A DNA stretch of 64,000 bases from Typha latifolia (GCA_019914945.1 CM034101.1:13155188-13219187), one strand, 5' to 3'; positions 37,789 through 50,640 are shown, counted from the first letter of the stretch. Program-made: numbers and translations. Notes: generated by a model not told the origin, from the sequence alone.

Positions 37789-38699
37789 ATTATAGGACTA
37801 AAATAAGTGGGTTGAGCTAGGTTTGATGACATTTGCATATGTCCAATTCTGCTTGACACTTTAATATGTGTTTTATTTTATAACAACTATATGCTATATA
37901 TATATATATTATATAAATTATAATTACATTTTGTATTAGATCATTAATTCTGTCTATCGTGGTCTTCTAATATGCGACATTGAGCTGGATATAGCTCGAC
38001 TTAATCAGAATAACTCAAGCAAAGAATTTCACTTGAGCCACTCCAAAAATTAGGCTTAGAGTTAAGCTTGATAGAAATCCAACCCAATTTGTGGTTTATT
38101 ATCTCTAGTATAAAACCTTGGGGTATTTTGATATAATCCCACCTATGGGTGATCATTAATCACTAATGATTTGGCCTAAAATGACAAAAATATATGTTCT
38201 CGGAATCCTGGCACAGAGCCTAGGATCTTTGGAAGTGATAGCACAATCCTTCATGTAGGCACAAAGGCTTCCGCATGGTTTGATGGCTGAGGGTGTTAGG
38301 GCAGAGATGAATTATGACATAGGTAGAATATTTTAGTAATTGTCTACTGATAAATTGGGTTGTGCTCTACATATTTATACAAGTTAACCTAAATCCATTT
38401 GATATTCAACCTGACTTAATTCTATTTAGCATAGTTAATTAAATAAGTCCTAGACTACTAAGGCTCTTAAAAATAAGAAAACTAGTCAATGCAAATAAGC
38501 ATATAGCTAAACCTACTAAATCTCTAACTAAGCACATAAGCTAATAAAATAAAGGAAATTTTATAAATCAAATCTTATATTTTATCTATTTTTGATTCAC
38601 ACTCTAGTTTTAGGATTTTATAACCCGACTCTTCTTTTTTTCCTTTAATTTTCATTCAATACCTTGATATTACTTTCACTAACTATATTATATAGTTTA

Positions 38700-41640
38700 T
38701 ATAACTATATTCATTAAATTACTCAAATATCGCCACCACCCCTCCCTTTTCTCTACCCTATTTTGTGGCATGTGAGGTAGAGGAGCTAGTCTAGGTGGGT
38801 GAAGGAGGAGTGGAGCTAGGTGGCTGAGAAAGGTGGAGCTTGATGGTGGGTTTGTAGGATTTTATTCCTTAGCTTCGTGAGGAAGATGATGAATGGTGCA
38901 AGAAGAGGCTTCTTTTTTTATGGCTTCACTTGGGTGAGGAAGAAGAAGGAACCTAATACGCAGATTTCTAGGTTTTCTTTTTCCTTTGGCTATGGGTTGA
39001 AGAAGAACAGTGCTAAGAGCAATATTTTCAAATTAGAGACGGGTCCAAGGATAATTTAGGTATAATATTAATTAGTTAGTTTATTATAACATAATATTTC
39101 TTTGTTGGTAATTCTATTTTATTATAGTTAGGTTAAGTGAACTCAGGGTATTAAATAAAAATTATATAAAAAAAGTCGGATTATAAAATCCTCAAAGATG
39201 ATGTGTGGATTACAAAATAGATAAAATATAAGGTGCGAAGTATGAAATTCTCTAAAAATAAACAAAGTAAATAGACTCAATTTATTGAGCCTAATTTCCT
39301 CCTATGTAATTCAAATCATGTCAGGGATCACATTATTCCATCTAAATTCCATCCACCTTGTCCTCAAGGTGAGAAGGGATCTTGCCAAGCAAGCTAACTC
39401 GATCGTCCAAATCATGCGAGCGAGCACATGTGCCAATCTAATCTCGGATGGTCGAAAAAGCTCATGCATGTCCATTGTTGTTGTGGTTATGTGATTACGC
39501 TTTGACAAAGAGGGGGTCAAGCATGTTCGTCATCTATAGTTATCCATTGTTGTTTTCAAATTTCCCATCTCTCCCAAATCTTTTCCTTTATCAACATAGC
39601 TGTGTAAATGTCACTCACAATTAAGTGTGGTTGAGCTAATTTTCTTCTCAGCTTGAATATTATGGTAGAGTTCACCAATGGAAGTAATCAAAGTTACAAT
39701 TGAAAGTAAGGGTGTAACCTAACTTGGACCTAATGGATCCAAGGACCAACCAAGGTCTAGCTCTAAAATGAGATCGGTTGGAAAGATCATGGCTAGTCCG
39801 AGAGTCTTAAATCCATGTGGCTACGTCCATGTTGAAAGTGGTAGATACAGTGCAAACCCTACTAGTGACCTTGGCATGAAGTGAGCTCACTTAGTCTACA
39901 TGTCGATGATGTGTCGGGTTGCATGCCTCGTGGAGATGGCTAGGGTATGGCCTGATGTAACCTTAGTATAGATGCATTATTAACACATATGAGTTATAAT
40001 TTATGGACATAATAAGTATATGATATTGATGCATTATTGTGACCTCGGGCAGAGAGCCGCCGCCCTCCTCTCTCTCTCTCTCCCTATTTCTTCCCTACCC
40101 TGAGGTTCACTCTGGGCATCTTCCTTCTCCTTCCACTATTCCCCCTACTTTCTTCGGATCATCGCCGTGATTGTCATTATCATTGTTGGGCCAATGAAAT
40201 CCTCATCATCATCGTCGGTGAGTCCCTCTTGTCCTTGTCATCGTCGACGGTGCAGCGCTTCGAGTGCTGCATCTTCGCCCTTCTTCTATCTTTAGTGGTG
40301 CGACAGCGGTTGGCCGTCGACGTCTACTCTTCCCCCTAGTGTGAGTGGTGGCTAATAGGGGATGTGAGGTGGTCCCTCCCTTCTAGTGTAGCGCCCTAGC
40401 TTAGTTAAGCTAGGGACTACCGAGCTCGGACTGGGGGATGCCTAGCCGACCACACTTGGAACTCAGGCTTTGCGGTGCCTAAACCAAGCACTGCTCGAGC
40501 ACATGCCTGAGTGCGTCAGATTCGAGCTTGGCGATGCCCAGCCCGACCAGCTTTCTCTTAGGCTGGTATAATCCCGCTCGTTAGGCTCAGCCTTTTGGGG
40601 TTTTGTTTCAATTGATTCTTAGCTGGGTATGGACTTAACCAGGTTTTCTCTTTACTATAATTTTCAGCATTATTAATTGTCTCATAATTGCTACCTTGTA
40701 AATTTAGGAATTTGGTGTTAACCTAATGATTCTGACGAAAAGCACCCTGGGACCAGCGTTTACCCCAGAGCTGACCGTGATTAAGTGGGGACTACTAATT
40801 GCTATGAATTTTAGCGAATTTAGGCAAATAGTTTATCAACTCTTAGGTTATCGTTTGATGTGATGAATGATAATATGAGCATATATGATATGCTAACCAT
40901 GCATTGTAGCAAAACCAGTTCGTTTAACATGATTGCTTGGCATAACTTTTTTATTAATTTAAATATGATGTGCATTCATTTACATGCTTAGATATCCTTG
41001 TTTACGATTATATTATACTAGTCATGTTCACCTTATCATGCCACTTTCACACGTGCATGATTTTAAAGAGAATGGTTTCTATGTCTCGACAAGTACCCCC
41101 ACATCTTTAGCCAAGATTAGGGCGACGAATATTTATAGTATTACATAGTAGCGTCCACGCCTAACGTCTCAGTCTATGGATCCTAGACAATCAGGCAACC
41201 ATTTCATCGGGCAATTGACGATTTACTATCAATTGATGAAAGTCAACTCAGTTAGGGTATTTAAGTTGAAGAGTAAGAGTAGAATGATGTAAACCTAGCA
41301 GTACACAATGACGGAGGGTAAGGGCATCTATGAGCGATGGTTCACAAGTTACTACACAGTGGTGCAATGATGTGGAGCCATGAGCTTAGATAGTTGTGCG
41401 ATACTAATTTCTATGATGGGCTTACGATTGAGATTCCTAGTCTGCATTAGTGAACAACTGATCATACTGTTTGCCGAGTTACAAGTAGGCAATTCTACTG
41501 TCAGGGTCTACCCTCCCTTGAGAGCTGTCATAATTGTTAAGCAAGTGCAGATGACCAAGGGCCCGTAGAAGGCATGCCATGTATAAATAATAGATAAAAT
41601 AACTGTAGTCTTGTCGAACGATGCTAGCCATTTCATGACA
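38700..41640. repeat. Spacer between units 2 and 3: repeat block R1 and GC-rich retroelement-like segment
   Basis: 38640-39990 is colinear with 48590-49990 (shared GAGGAAGATGATGAAT and CATCCACCTTGTC words). 40030-40640 is GC-rich, begins GTGACCTCGGGCAGAG and resembles retroelement leader or LTR DNA, without coding domains. 40730-41640 is closely repeated at 44335-45240 (for example ATGATGTGCATTCAT and TAGTCATGTTCACCTTA). Short frames here have no domains. Confidence 0.6.
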
Positions 41641-42559
41641 TGCATACTTTAATATTTATTGTCATAAACAATATGCCAAATAACCTAATTACTCATATCA
41701 TTTCCAAAATTTGAACATACTTTTATTAGGTTTTTTTTTTCAAATTTCAATTAACAGCTAACCAACCTTGCAACTTGATGTGAATAATAGTGGAGCTAAA
41801 TGTTTAGATTTTAAGAGAACTATAAAGCATAAACTATAATTTACAATCAAAATAAGCTTCATTTTTGCTATCTAAGATTTACAGAAAGAGGTGAAAATGA
41901 GAGATACTCTTTATTAATCTATTCTAACTTACATAACAAAGATTATATATGTTTGATATGCATGATATTTTCTATATAGCTTCCCTGAACTCTAAATGGA
42001 AGGAAATCCCAACGATCCTACTAGTTTATAAGTATTTTAATTATATGTTTATATCTTCCTTAGAAACTCTAAACAGAAGGAAATATAAGAGATGGTCCTA
42101 TTTCATAAGTAATTCAACTATATACACTCCATTATAAATCTAAAAAAAAGTGTAATGATCCTGTTTTATTTTTCGTACTCGAAAGAAGATAAGAAGTGGT
42201 TGTAGACCTTGTTGTTGCAGTGGGTAGGATGAAGATGGGCATGTTTTAGTTTTAGTTGTTAGGAGAGTATTTTACCGGTTAAGATCTAGTTGAATAAATT
42301 TAATCAATTTAAGGATCATATTTAAGTTGTTAGCACAAGTCTAAGTAAGTTATTCTTCAATTTGGAAACTGTTTAAGTTGTTAATCTATTTATGTAGGCC
42401 AAAGCTAAAGCTAAATGGAAGTCACAAGTTATATCATGTTTGTTTCAACTTGAAAGGAGACCTTGAATACCTTGAATTAGCCAATGCTATGTCAAGTTCT
42501 AGTATCTATAAATGGAAGGAGATAAAAAAAAGAATGTACTATTTCATAAGGAATTCAAC

Positions 42560-42567
42560 TATAAATA
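42560..42567 (+). promoter_or_regulatory. TATA box, defensin-like copy 3
   Basis: TATAAATA in the block ATTCAACTATAAATAGTCC, 79 bp before the ATG. Confidence 0.65.
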
Positions 42568-42638
42568 GTCCTTTGTAAGATCTCAAAAATTAAGAGTAAA
42601 GATTGACCAAGGTGAAAAAGAAGACTAAGCAATAAGAA

Positions 42639-43003
42639 ATGTCTAGAGCTAGAGTTGCAGCTTTCTTTATCATATGTTTTATGATGAGTATAGCAAGTAA
42701 GTTGTCTAAAATCTTTCAAATTATATTCGTGTGGATTTTTTATATTTTTCTACATATTATTCAACCTTTTATGTACATATTCGTATATGGTTTTATGTCT
42801 AACTTGATTTGATGGTTACTTGGTTAGGTCCTTGTGCTGCTGTTGGATGTTGCACTGACTATCGTAACTGGGGTGACAATAATCAGCATCACTGTGTAGG
42901 TAGTGCAGATAATAGTACGTGCAATTCATGGTGCTCGACTTCATGCAGAGGAGGAATGTGCAAAAAACTTGGATCATTGCACTATTGCCATTGCTATTGT
43001 TAA
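42639..43003 (+). CDS. Defensin-like secreted cysteine-rich peptide, array copy 3
   Basis: Exon 1 is 42639-42696, exon 2 is 42828-43003, phase-1 intron of 131 bp; 77 aa. The signal peptide differs from copy 1 at several sites (SRARVAAFF; MM before SIA) but keeps the hydrophobic core. The mature peptide has 11 cysteines, PCAAVGCC, TDYRNWGDNNQHHC (one residue shorter than in copies 1, 2 and 6), GSADNST with the glycosylation sequon, STSCRGGMC and KKLGSLHYCHCYC. The missing Met codon groups it with copies 4 and 5. The intron is not open in frame, so only the spliced product makes sense. Splice sites, TATA box and 3' hairpin are intact. The only differences from copy 5 in the mature part are LG versus IR after CKK. 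Confidence 0.88.
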
Positions 43004-43013
43004 TCTACTTCTC

Positions 43014-43047
43014 TTACCTTGATTGAAATAAAATCAAGAGTAATAAA
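43014..43047 (+). terminator. Conserved 3' hairpin and poly(A) signal, copy 3
   Basis: CTTGATT (43018-43024) pairs with AATCAAG (43032-43038). AATAAA is in the loop and again after the hairpin. Confidence 0.6.
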
Positions 43048-43666
43048 ATTATTGGACTAAAATAAGTGGGTCGAGATAGGTTTGATGACATTTGCATATG
43101 TCCAATCTTACTCGACAATTTAATATGTTTTTATTTTATTTTATAGCAGCTATATGCTATATATATGTTATATAAATCGTAATTATATTTTGTATTAGAC
43201 TATTCTGTCTATCTTGGGCCTTTTAACATGCGACATTAAGCTGGATATGGCTTGACTTAATCAAAATAACCTAAAGCACACTCCAAAATTTGGCTTATAA
43301 AACCATGGGGCATTTTGACATGACCCGGCCGAAGGGTGACCATGGATCACTAATGATACGACTAGAATGACAAAAATATATGTTCTCAGAATCTTGGCAC
43401 CAAGCCTTTGAGGGTGCGCATATAGGCAATCCTACAATCGAATGAGTCTTAGGATCTTTGGAAGGGGTATGTACCATCCTTCAACGATAGGCACCAAGGC
43501 TTCTTCCTCTTGCTGGTTTGATGGCTCAGTATGTTAGCGCAAAGATGGATCATAGCTTAGGTAGCATATTCTAATAATTGTCTACCGATTAATTGGGTTG
43601 TGCTCTACATATTTATAGAGGCTAACCTAAATAAATTTGATATGCAACTTGACTTAATTCTATTTA

Positions 43667-43989
43667 GGGTTAAATACATTTTATCCCCCCTATACTTATG
43701 CCTAAAATAATTTTAACTCTTATACTTTAAAAAGTTTCAAATTAGTCCTTATACTTATGATTAAAATAAGATCGTTAGTTCTTTTTTATTAAACTTAACT
43801 GTATAATGTCGAAATAACCAAAATTCTCATATCATTTTTATTAGATAAGGCACGTAGATTTTGAAATAATTTAGCTAAATGAGCAAAATAGCTAGGTGCC
43901 TAATTAAATTTAATAGAAAAACTAAGTTTCACTTTATGATAAGTACAGGGATTTTAGGCATAAATACAAGGGTAAAATATATTTAACTC
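43667..43989. mobile_element. Mutator-like MITE in unit 3, with 9-bp target duplication
   Basis: 323 bp bounded by GGGTTAAATACATTTT and, inverted, AAAATATATTTAACTC. Flanked on both sides by TTCTATTTA (43658-43666 and 43990-43998). A 9-bp duplication and no coding capacity fit a non-autonomous Mutator-like element. Unit 2 has the unoccupied site at about 38420. Confidence 0.8.
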
Positions 43990-44103
43990 TTCTATTTAAT
44001 ATAGCTAATTAAATAAGTCTTAGCCTACTAAAACTCTTACTCAACAAAATAAGAAAACTAGATCATGCAAATAGCTAAATCTACTAAAACTCTAACTAAG
44101 CCG

Positions 44104-44243
44104 CATAACCAAATAAAATAAAGGGAATATTATAAATTAAACCCTACATTTTATCTATTTTAATGATTCATAGCATAACCAAATAAAATAAAGGGAATAT
44201 TATAAGTTAAACCCTACATTTTATCTATTTTATGATTCATAGC
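44104..44243. repeat. 70-bp tandem duplication
   Basis: CATAACCAAATAAAATAAAG starts at 44104 and again at 44174; the two units are nearly identical over 70 bp. Units 2, 4 and 5 have one copy of the equivalent DNA. Confidence 0.9.
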
Positions 44244-44331
44244 CTATATTTTGGATTTTGTAACCTGACTCCTCCTTTTCCTTTTTAATTTTTTAATTAA
44301 TGTCGTGATATTACTTTGACTAACTGATTAA

Positions 44332-45240
44332 TACCAGCGCTTACCCTAGAACCGACTATGATTAAGTGGGGACTACTTATTACTAGAAATTTTAGCGAAT
44401 CTAAGTAAGTGGTTTATCAACTCTTAGATTATTGCTTGATGTAAAGAATGACAACATGAGCATATATGACATGTTAACCATGCATTATAGCGAAAACTGT
44501 TTGATTAACATGATTTTTTGACATGATTTTTTTATTAATTTAAATATGATGTGCATTCATCTGCATGTTTAGATATTTTTGCTTACGATTCTATTATGCT
44601 AGTCATGTTCACCTTACCATGCCACTTGCACACGTGCACAATCTTAAAGGGGATGATTTCTATGTCTCGACAGTACCCGACACATTTCAAGTTTGGGTTA
44701 AGGGCAATGAATATTTATAGTATTATATAATAGGGCTCATGAGGTTTTAGTTTGTGGATCCTAGACAATCACGCAATCGTTGCGCTAGGTAATGAGCGAT
44801 TTACTATCGATTGACGAAAGTCAACCCCTTTATGGTGTTTAAGCTGGAGAGTAAGGGTAGAATGACGTAAACCTAGTGGTACCCGATGATGTAGGGTAAT
44901 AGCGTATGTGAGCGACGACTCATGAGTTACTGCATAGCAGTGCGATGATGTGCAGCCATGGGCTCAAATGGTTATATCAATGTGCAATACTGACTTTTAT
45001 GATATACTTACGACTGGGGTCTTAATCTGTAGCGGCGGACAACCGATCATATTGTCCGCCTAGTTACGGGCATGCAATTCTACCATTAGGGTCTATCCTC
45101 CCTTGAGAGTCATAATGATTGTTAAGCAAGTGCGGATGGCCAAAGGCCTATGTAGAAGACATGTCATGTATAAATAATGGATAAAATAATTATACTTGTC
45201 GGACCATGTTAGCCATTTCATGGCATCCATACTTCAATAT
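44332..45240. repeat. Spacer between units 3 and 4: second copy of the 40.7-41.6 kb block
   Basis: Colinear with 40753-41640 (CCAGCGYTTACCC at the left end). The left junction near 44332 abuts directly on DNA equivalent to 38690, so the intervening 2.06 kb seen in the previous spacer is absent. Confidence 0.75.
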
Positions 45241-46147
45241 TTATTGCCATAAACTACATGCCAAATAACCAAATTACTCATATCATCTCCAAAATTTGAA
45301 AATTTCAATTGACAGATAACCAACCTTGCAACTTGGTGTGAATAATAGTGGGACTAAATGTTTAGATTTTAAGTACAGAGGAGTAAATTAAATCAAGCAG
45401 AACTATAAAGGATAAACTATAATTTACAATCAAAGCAAGCTTCATTTTTGCTATCTAAGATTTACATAAAGAGGTGAAAATGAGAGATACTCTTTATTTA
45501 TCTATTCTAACTTACATAAACAAAGATTATATATGCTTGATATGCATGATATTTTCTATATAGCTTCCCTGAACTCTAAATGGAAGAAAATCCCAACGAT
45601 CGTACTAGTTTACAAGTATTTTAATTACGTGTTTATATCTTCCTTAGAAACTCTAAATAGAAGGAAATACAAGGGATGGTCCTATTTTATAAGTAATTCA
45701 ACTATATACACTCCATTGTAAATCTAAAAGAAAAAGTGTTATGATGCTATTTTATTTTTCGTACTCGAAAGAAAATAAGGAGTGGTCGTAGGCCTTGTCG
45801 TTGTTGCAGTGGGTAGGATGAAAATGGGCATGTTGTAGTTTCGGTTGTTAGGAGAGTAATTTATCTGTTGAGATCTAGTTGAATAAATTTAATCAATTTA
45901 AGGATCATATTTAAGTTATTAGCACAAGTCTAAGTAAGTTATTCTTTAATTTGGAAACTGTTTTAAGTTGTTAACCTATTTATGTAGGCCAAAGCTAAAG
46001 CTAAATGGAAGTCACAAGTAATATCATGTTTGTTTCAACTTGAAAGGAGACCTTGACTACCTTGAATTAGCCAATGCTATGTAAAGAACTAGTATCTATA
46101 GATGGAAGGAGATAAAAAAGAATGTACTATTTCATAAGGAATTCAAC

Positions 46148-46156
46148 TATAAATAG
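46148..46156 (+). promoter_or_regulatory. TATA box, defensin-like copy 4
   Basis: TATAAATAG in the block ATTCAACTATAAATAGCCC, 79 bp before the ATG. Confidence 0.65.
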
Positions 46157-46226
46157 CCCTTCCTAAGATCACAAAAAATAAGAGTAAAAATTGACCAAGG
46201 TGAAAAAGGAGACTAAGCAATAAGAA

Positions 46227-46592
46227 ATGTTTAGAGCTGGAGTTGCAGTTTTCCTTATCATATGTTTTATAATGAGTATAGCAAGTAAGTTATTTGAAAT
46301 CTTTCAAATCATACTTGCGTGTGATTTTTAATTTTTCTACATATTATTCAACAAATTTATGTACATATACGTATATTATTTTATGTCTAATTTGATTTTG
46401 ATGGTTACTTGGTTAGGTCATTGTGCTGCTGTTGGATGTTGCACTGACTATCATAACTGGGGTGACAATAATCAGCATCACTGTGTAGGTAGTGCAGATA
46501 ATAGTACGTGCAATTCATGGTGCTCAACTTCATGCAGAGGAGGGATGTGCAAAAAAATTGGATCATTGCACTATTGTCATTGCTATTGTTAA
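46227..46592 (+). CDS. Defensin-like secreted cysteine-rich peptide, array copy 4
   Basis: Exon 1 is 46227-46284, exon 2 is 46417-46592, phase-1 intron of 132 bp; 77 aa. The signal peptide begins MFRAGVAVFLIICFIMSIA, with Phe replacing Ser at position 2. The mature part starts HCAAVGCC, so the Pro before the first cysteine seen in the other five copies has become His. It keeps TDYHNWGDNNQHHC without the extra residue, the NST sequon, STSCRGGMC and KKIGSLHYCHCYC: 11 cysteines. Although the intron length is divisible by three, it contains stops in frame, unlike copies 1 and 2. The gene lies in the unit that shares the Mutator-like insertion with copy 3, so copies 3 and 4 probably share the most recent common unit. 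No disabling change seen. Confidence 0.88.
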
Positions 46593-46602
46593 TCTACTTC
46601 TC

Positions 46603-46636
46603 TTAGCTTGATTGAAATAAAATCAAGCGTACTAAA
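46603..46636 (+). terminator. Conserved 3' hairpin, copy 4
   Basis: CTTGATT (46607-46613) pairs with AATCAAG (46621-46627). AATAAA lies in the loop; the second AATAAA present in other copies is changed to ACTAAA. Confidence 0.6.
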
Positions 46637-47227
46637 ATTATTGGACTAAAATAAGTGGGTCGAGCTAGGTTTGGTGACATTTGCATATGTCCAATTTTAC
46701 CCGACACTTTAATATGTTTTTTATTTTATAGCAGCTATATGCTATGTATACGTTATATAAATCGTAATTATATTTTGTATTAGACTATTCTGTATATCTT
46801 GGGCCTTTTTTAACATGTGACATTGAGCCGAATATAGCTTGACTTAATCAAAATAACCTTGAGCAGAGAGTTCCACTTGAGCCACCGTAAAATTTGGCTT
46901 AGAATTAGGATTGGCGAAAATCTAAGCCCAATTTGATTTATGTTCTTGGAATCTTGGCACCGAGCCTGGGAAGGTGCGCACCTAGGCAATCCTACAATCG
47001 AGTAAGTCTCAGGATCTTTGTAACTGGTACGCACCATCCTTCAAGGGTAGGCACCAAGGCTTCTTCCTCTTGCATGGTTTGATGGCTGAGGGTGTTAAGG
47101 CAGAGGTGGATTATGACATAGGTAGAATATTCTAATAATTGTCTACCAATTAATTGGGTTGTGCTCTACATATTTAGAAAGGCAAGCCTAAATCTATTTG
47201 ATACTCAACTTGACTAAATTCTATTCG

Positions 47228-47591
47228 GGGTTAAATACATTTACCCTCATGTACTTATGCCTAAAATTATTTTACCTCGTATACTTTAAAAAGTCACAAA
47301 TCAGTTCTTGTACTTATGGCTAAAGTGAGATAGTTGGTTTTTCCATTAAACTTAACTGAATGACGCCAAAATAACCAAAATGCCCATATTATGTTTATTA
47401 AATAAGACATGCAGATATTGAAATAATATAGCTAAATGACCAAAATAGCCATGATGCATAGTTAAATTTAATAGAAAAACTAATAGTTTCACTATAGTTA
47501 TAAGTGTAAGAACTAGTTTGACACTTTTTGAAGTAGAGAGAGATAAAGTAATTTTGGGCATAAATAAAAGAGGTAAATATGTATTTAAACC
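47228..47591. mobile_element. Mutator-like MITE in unit 4, same insertion as in unit 3
   Basis: Begins GGGTTAAATACATTTACCC and ends with an inverted version (GGTAAATATGTATTTAAACC). It occupies the position equivalent to the unit 3 insertion. The flanking duplications have decayed (TTCTATTCG versus TTCCATTAC). Somewhat longer (364 bp) than the unit 3 copy. Confidence 0.7.
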
Positions 47592-47809
47592 TTCCATTAC
47601 ATATCTAATTAAATAAATTCTAGCCTACCAAGGCTCTTACTCAAGAAAATAGGAAAACTAGCTCATGAAAATAAGCAAATAGCTAAACCTAGTAAAACTC
47701 TAAGTTAATATGATTCGGATCTCACCGAGTCATCTTAAGCACGGATACATCCAATGGGAGTCTTCTTTTATTGTGTTTTAATTGTTTATTTTAAAAAAAT
47801 ACGGATTAT

Positions 47810-47970
47810 GTATGTCGCGTTCGAACGCGAGAGGATGCGTTTGGACACCCCTTGCGAATGCCTGCAAGCATTCACATCGATAGAGAACGCAGTTTGTGCG
47901 TTCGAACACATAGACGTTGTTCGAATCGGTAGAGAACGTGAAATGCGCGTTCGAACACGATCGGTGAGAA
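47810..47970. repeat. Cluster of TTCGAA palindromes (GCGTTCGAACGC type)
   Basis: Within about 150 bp there are four TTCGAA sites: GCGTTCGAACGC (47818), TGCGTTCGAACAC, GTTGTTCGAATCG and GCGCGTTCGAACAC. Similar words occur at 26.17-26.31 kb. Opposite-strand short frames here are by-products of the palindromes. Confidence 0.6.
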
Positions 47971-48059
47971 TTCATTATTTCTAGGGTATTATTTTTGGCT
48001 TGTTTGATTAGGCTCTTAAGCTGTGTGGATGGCAACCAAAAATACTATGATGAATGAAT

Positions 48060-50640
48060 ATTGAGTTCTATCCCTTTCCTCCTTCCCCCTAATCTTCTTC
48101 CCCTTTTGTTCAAGCTCTAGCGGTGCGCCATCTTAACATCGGTGATCCTCTAATCTCCCTCATCTATCGAGTGCTCCCTCCTCCTTAGAATTTCAACCCC
48201 TTCTCGCCCCTCATCCTTATTCCCTAAACACCACAACCCATCCACCCCATTGCTCTTATCATCCCTCACCTCATCATCACCACCACCCGTCACTTTCACC
48301 ATCACCTTCACATTTACGTATTTTTGCCCCAGTTGCAGATAGAATCTGTAAATTAATACAAAAAACATAGGTCAAGAAGTTACGGATCAACTGCTCCTAG
48401 TTTCGTAATTTTTTGTTTACGGTAAAATATCTAGTGAATATTTTCCTCCGACTATGAAGGCTGCTTTCCTGCATTCGATCGAGATCGAGAAGCAGACGTT
48501 CAATCCATAACATAAGTAAGCCACATAAGCAAATAAATGAAGAGAATATTATAAATCAAATCCTATATTTTATCTATTTTATGATTCACATATTGTCTTT
48601 AGGATTTTTTAACTCACCTTTTATTTTTCTCTTTAACTTTCAATTAATACCCTGATATTACTTTGACTAACTGATTAATCGTATTATATAGTTTATATAA
48701 ATATACTTATTAAATTACTCAACTGCCCCCACCACCCCTCCTATTTTCTCTACCCAAACTTATGGAGTCTGGTAAGGTAGAAGAGCTCGTCTAGGTGAGT
48801 GAATGAGGAATGGAGCTAGGTGGCTTAGGAAGGTGGAGCTTGATGGTGAGTTTGTAGAATTTTTTTTTCTTTGCTCTGTGAGGAAGATGATGAATAGTAT
48901 GAGAGAGGCTTCTGTTTTTATTGTTTTACTAGAGTGAGGACGAAGAAGGAGCCCAATAGGTGGTTTTCTAGGTTTTTTTTCTTATGCCTATGAGTTGAAG
49001 AAGAATAGTGCAAGAGGATTTTTTATAAACTAGAGATGGGTCTGAGGGTAATTTAGGTATTCTATAAAGTTTTTATTGTATTATAACAGAATATTTCTTT
49101 GTTGATAGTTCTGTTTTGTTATAGTTAGGTTAATTAAATAAAAATTATAAGAAAAGAAGAGTCAGATTATAAAATTCTCAAAAATGAGGTGTGAATCAAT
49201 AAATAAATAAAATATAAGATATAATTTATAAAATTATGTATAAGAAATAAAGTAAATAGACTCAATTCTTTGAGTCCAATTTCTTCCAATGTAATCCAAA
49301 TTATGTCCGAGTACATTATTTCATCTAACATACATCCACCTTGTCTTCAAGGTGAGAAGTAGGGGATCTAGCCAATCTAGGTAACTCGAACATCCAAATC
49401 ATGCAAGCTAGCACAGAGCCAATCCAATCTCCTGGTGGTCAAACTAACTCACACATATCCATTGTCGTCGTGGCTATGTGATTACGCCTTAGTCGAGAGT
49501 AGGTCATGCATGTTCGCCATCTATAATTATCCATGGTTTTCAAATTTGTCATATCTCTCAAATCTTTTCCTCTAGCAACCTTGTTGTGTGAATGTCACCT
49601 GCAATTGAGTGTGGTCGAGCTATTTTTCTTCACAGCTTGAATATCATGATAGAGTTTACCAATGGAAGTAATCTAAGTTACAATTGAAAGTAAGGGTATA
49701 TCCTGTCTTGGACCTATTGGATCCAAGGACTAATCAAGGTTTAGCTCTAAAATGAGATAATTAGGAAAGATCATGACTAGTCCGAGAGTCTTAAATCCAT
49801 GTGGTTGCGTCCATGTTGAAAGTGATGGATATAGCACAAACCCTACTAGTGACTTCAGCATGATGTGAGCTCACTTAGTCTACATACCAATGGCATGTAG
49901 GGGTGCACGACTTGTGGAGAAGGCTAGGGTACAGCCTGATGTAACCCTAGTATGGATGCATTATTAACACATAAGTGCTATAATTTACGGACATGAAGAG
50001 TTTATGGTATTAATACATTATTATGATCATGGTTTGCATTTGTATTTCATATTGCATCCATATTTATATTAGTTTTAAGTTGTAGAGGTGTATTCTAGCT
50101 AAGTTTCATGCTCACTATCTATTAGTGGAACTATTCTTCAAATTAGTAGATGATACCAATTTTGTGGAGGAGCTGGCGAGGAATATTTATAATTTATTTA
50201 TTTTTATTCTTGTAAAATAAGTCAGAGAATTGTAGCTTCATGCATGGCCATTTATACCAGACTATTTATTAATATGTACTTTAGGGGATTATTATAGCCA
50301 GTCATTTTTTTTTGCTTGAGTAATTTCTAAAAATATTATATTTTTATCTTGTATATCGTGTAAAAATATTGACCAACGGATCATGCAGAAACCAAATTGG
50401 TTTTCACTGTATAAGAGAAATGTATAATTGAATGCGAGTGTTCCAGAGGGTGTAACCTAACTTGGACCTAATGGATCTAAGGGCCAAGAGAGGTCTAGCT
50501 CTAAAATGAGCCCAATAGGACATATTTTGACTAGTTTGAGCATTACAAATTTCAAGTGTTACCATTGCAACCAATCGTGCTCAACACAAAATTGCAAATA
50601 TTAGATTTTTCATCTAAATCTAATAGTATAAATGTTAAAA
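48060..50640. repeat. Spacer between units 4 and 5: pyrimidine-rich segment and repeat block R2
   Basis: 48060-48330 is CT-rich, like 40.05-40.2 kb. 48590-49990 is colinear with R1 (38.64-39.99 kb), including GATCCAAGGACTAATCAAGG and CTCTAAAATGAGA words. 50040-50640 is further non-coding repeat, with a short partial repeat of the same block at 50450-50530. No gene recognised. Confidence 0.6.

Noticed and set aside
47754..48035. Overlapping plus- and minus-strand frames of 76 and 85 codons
   Set aside because: Both arise from the palindromic TTCGAA cluster.
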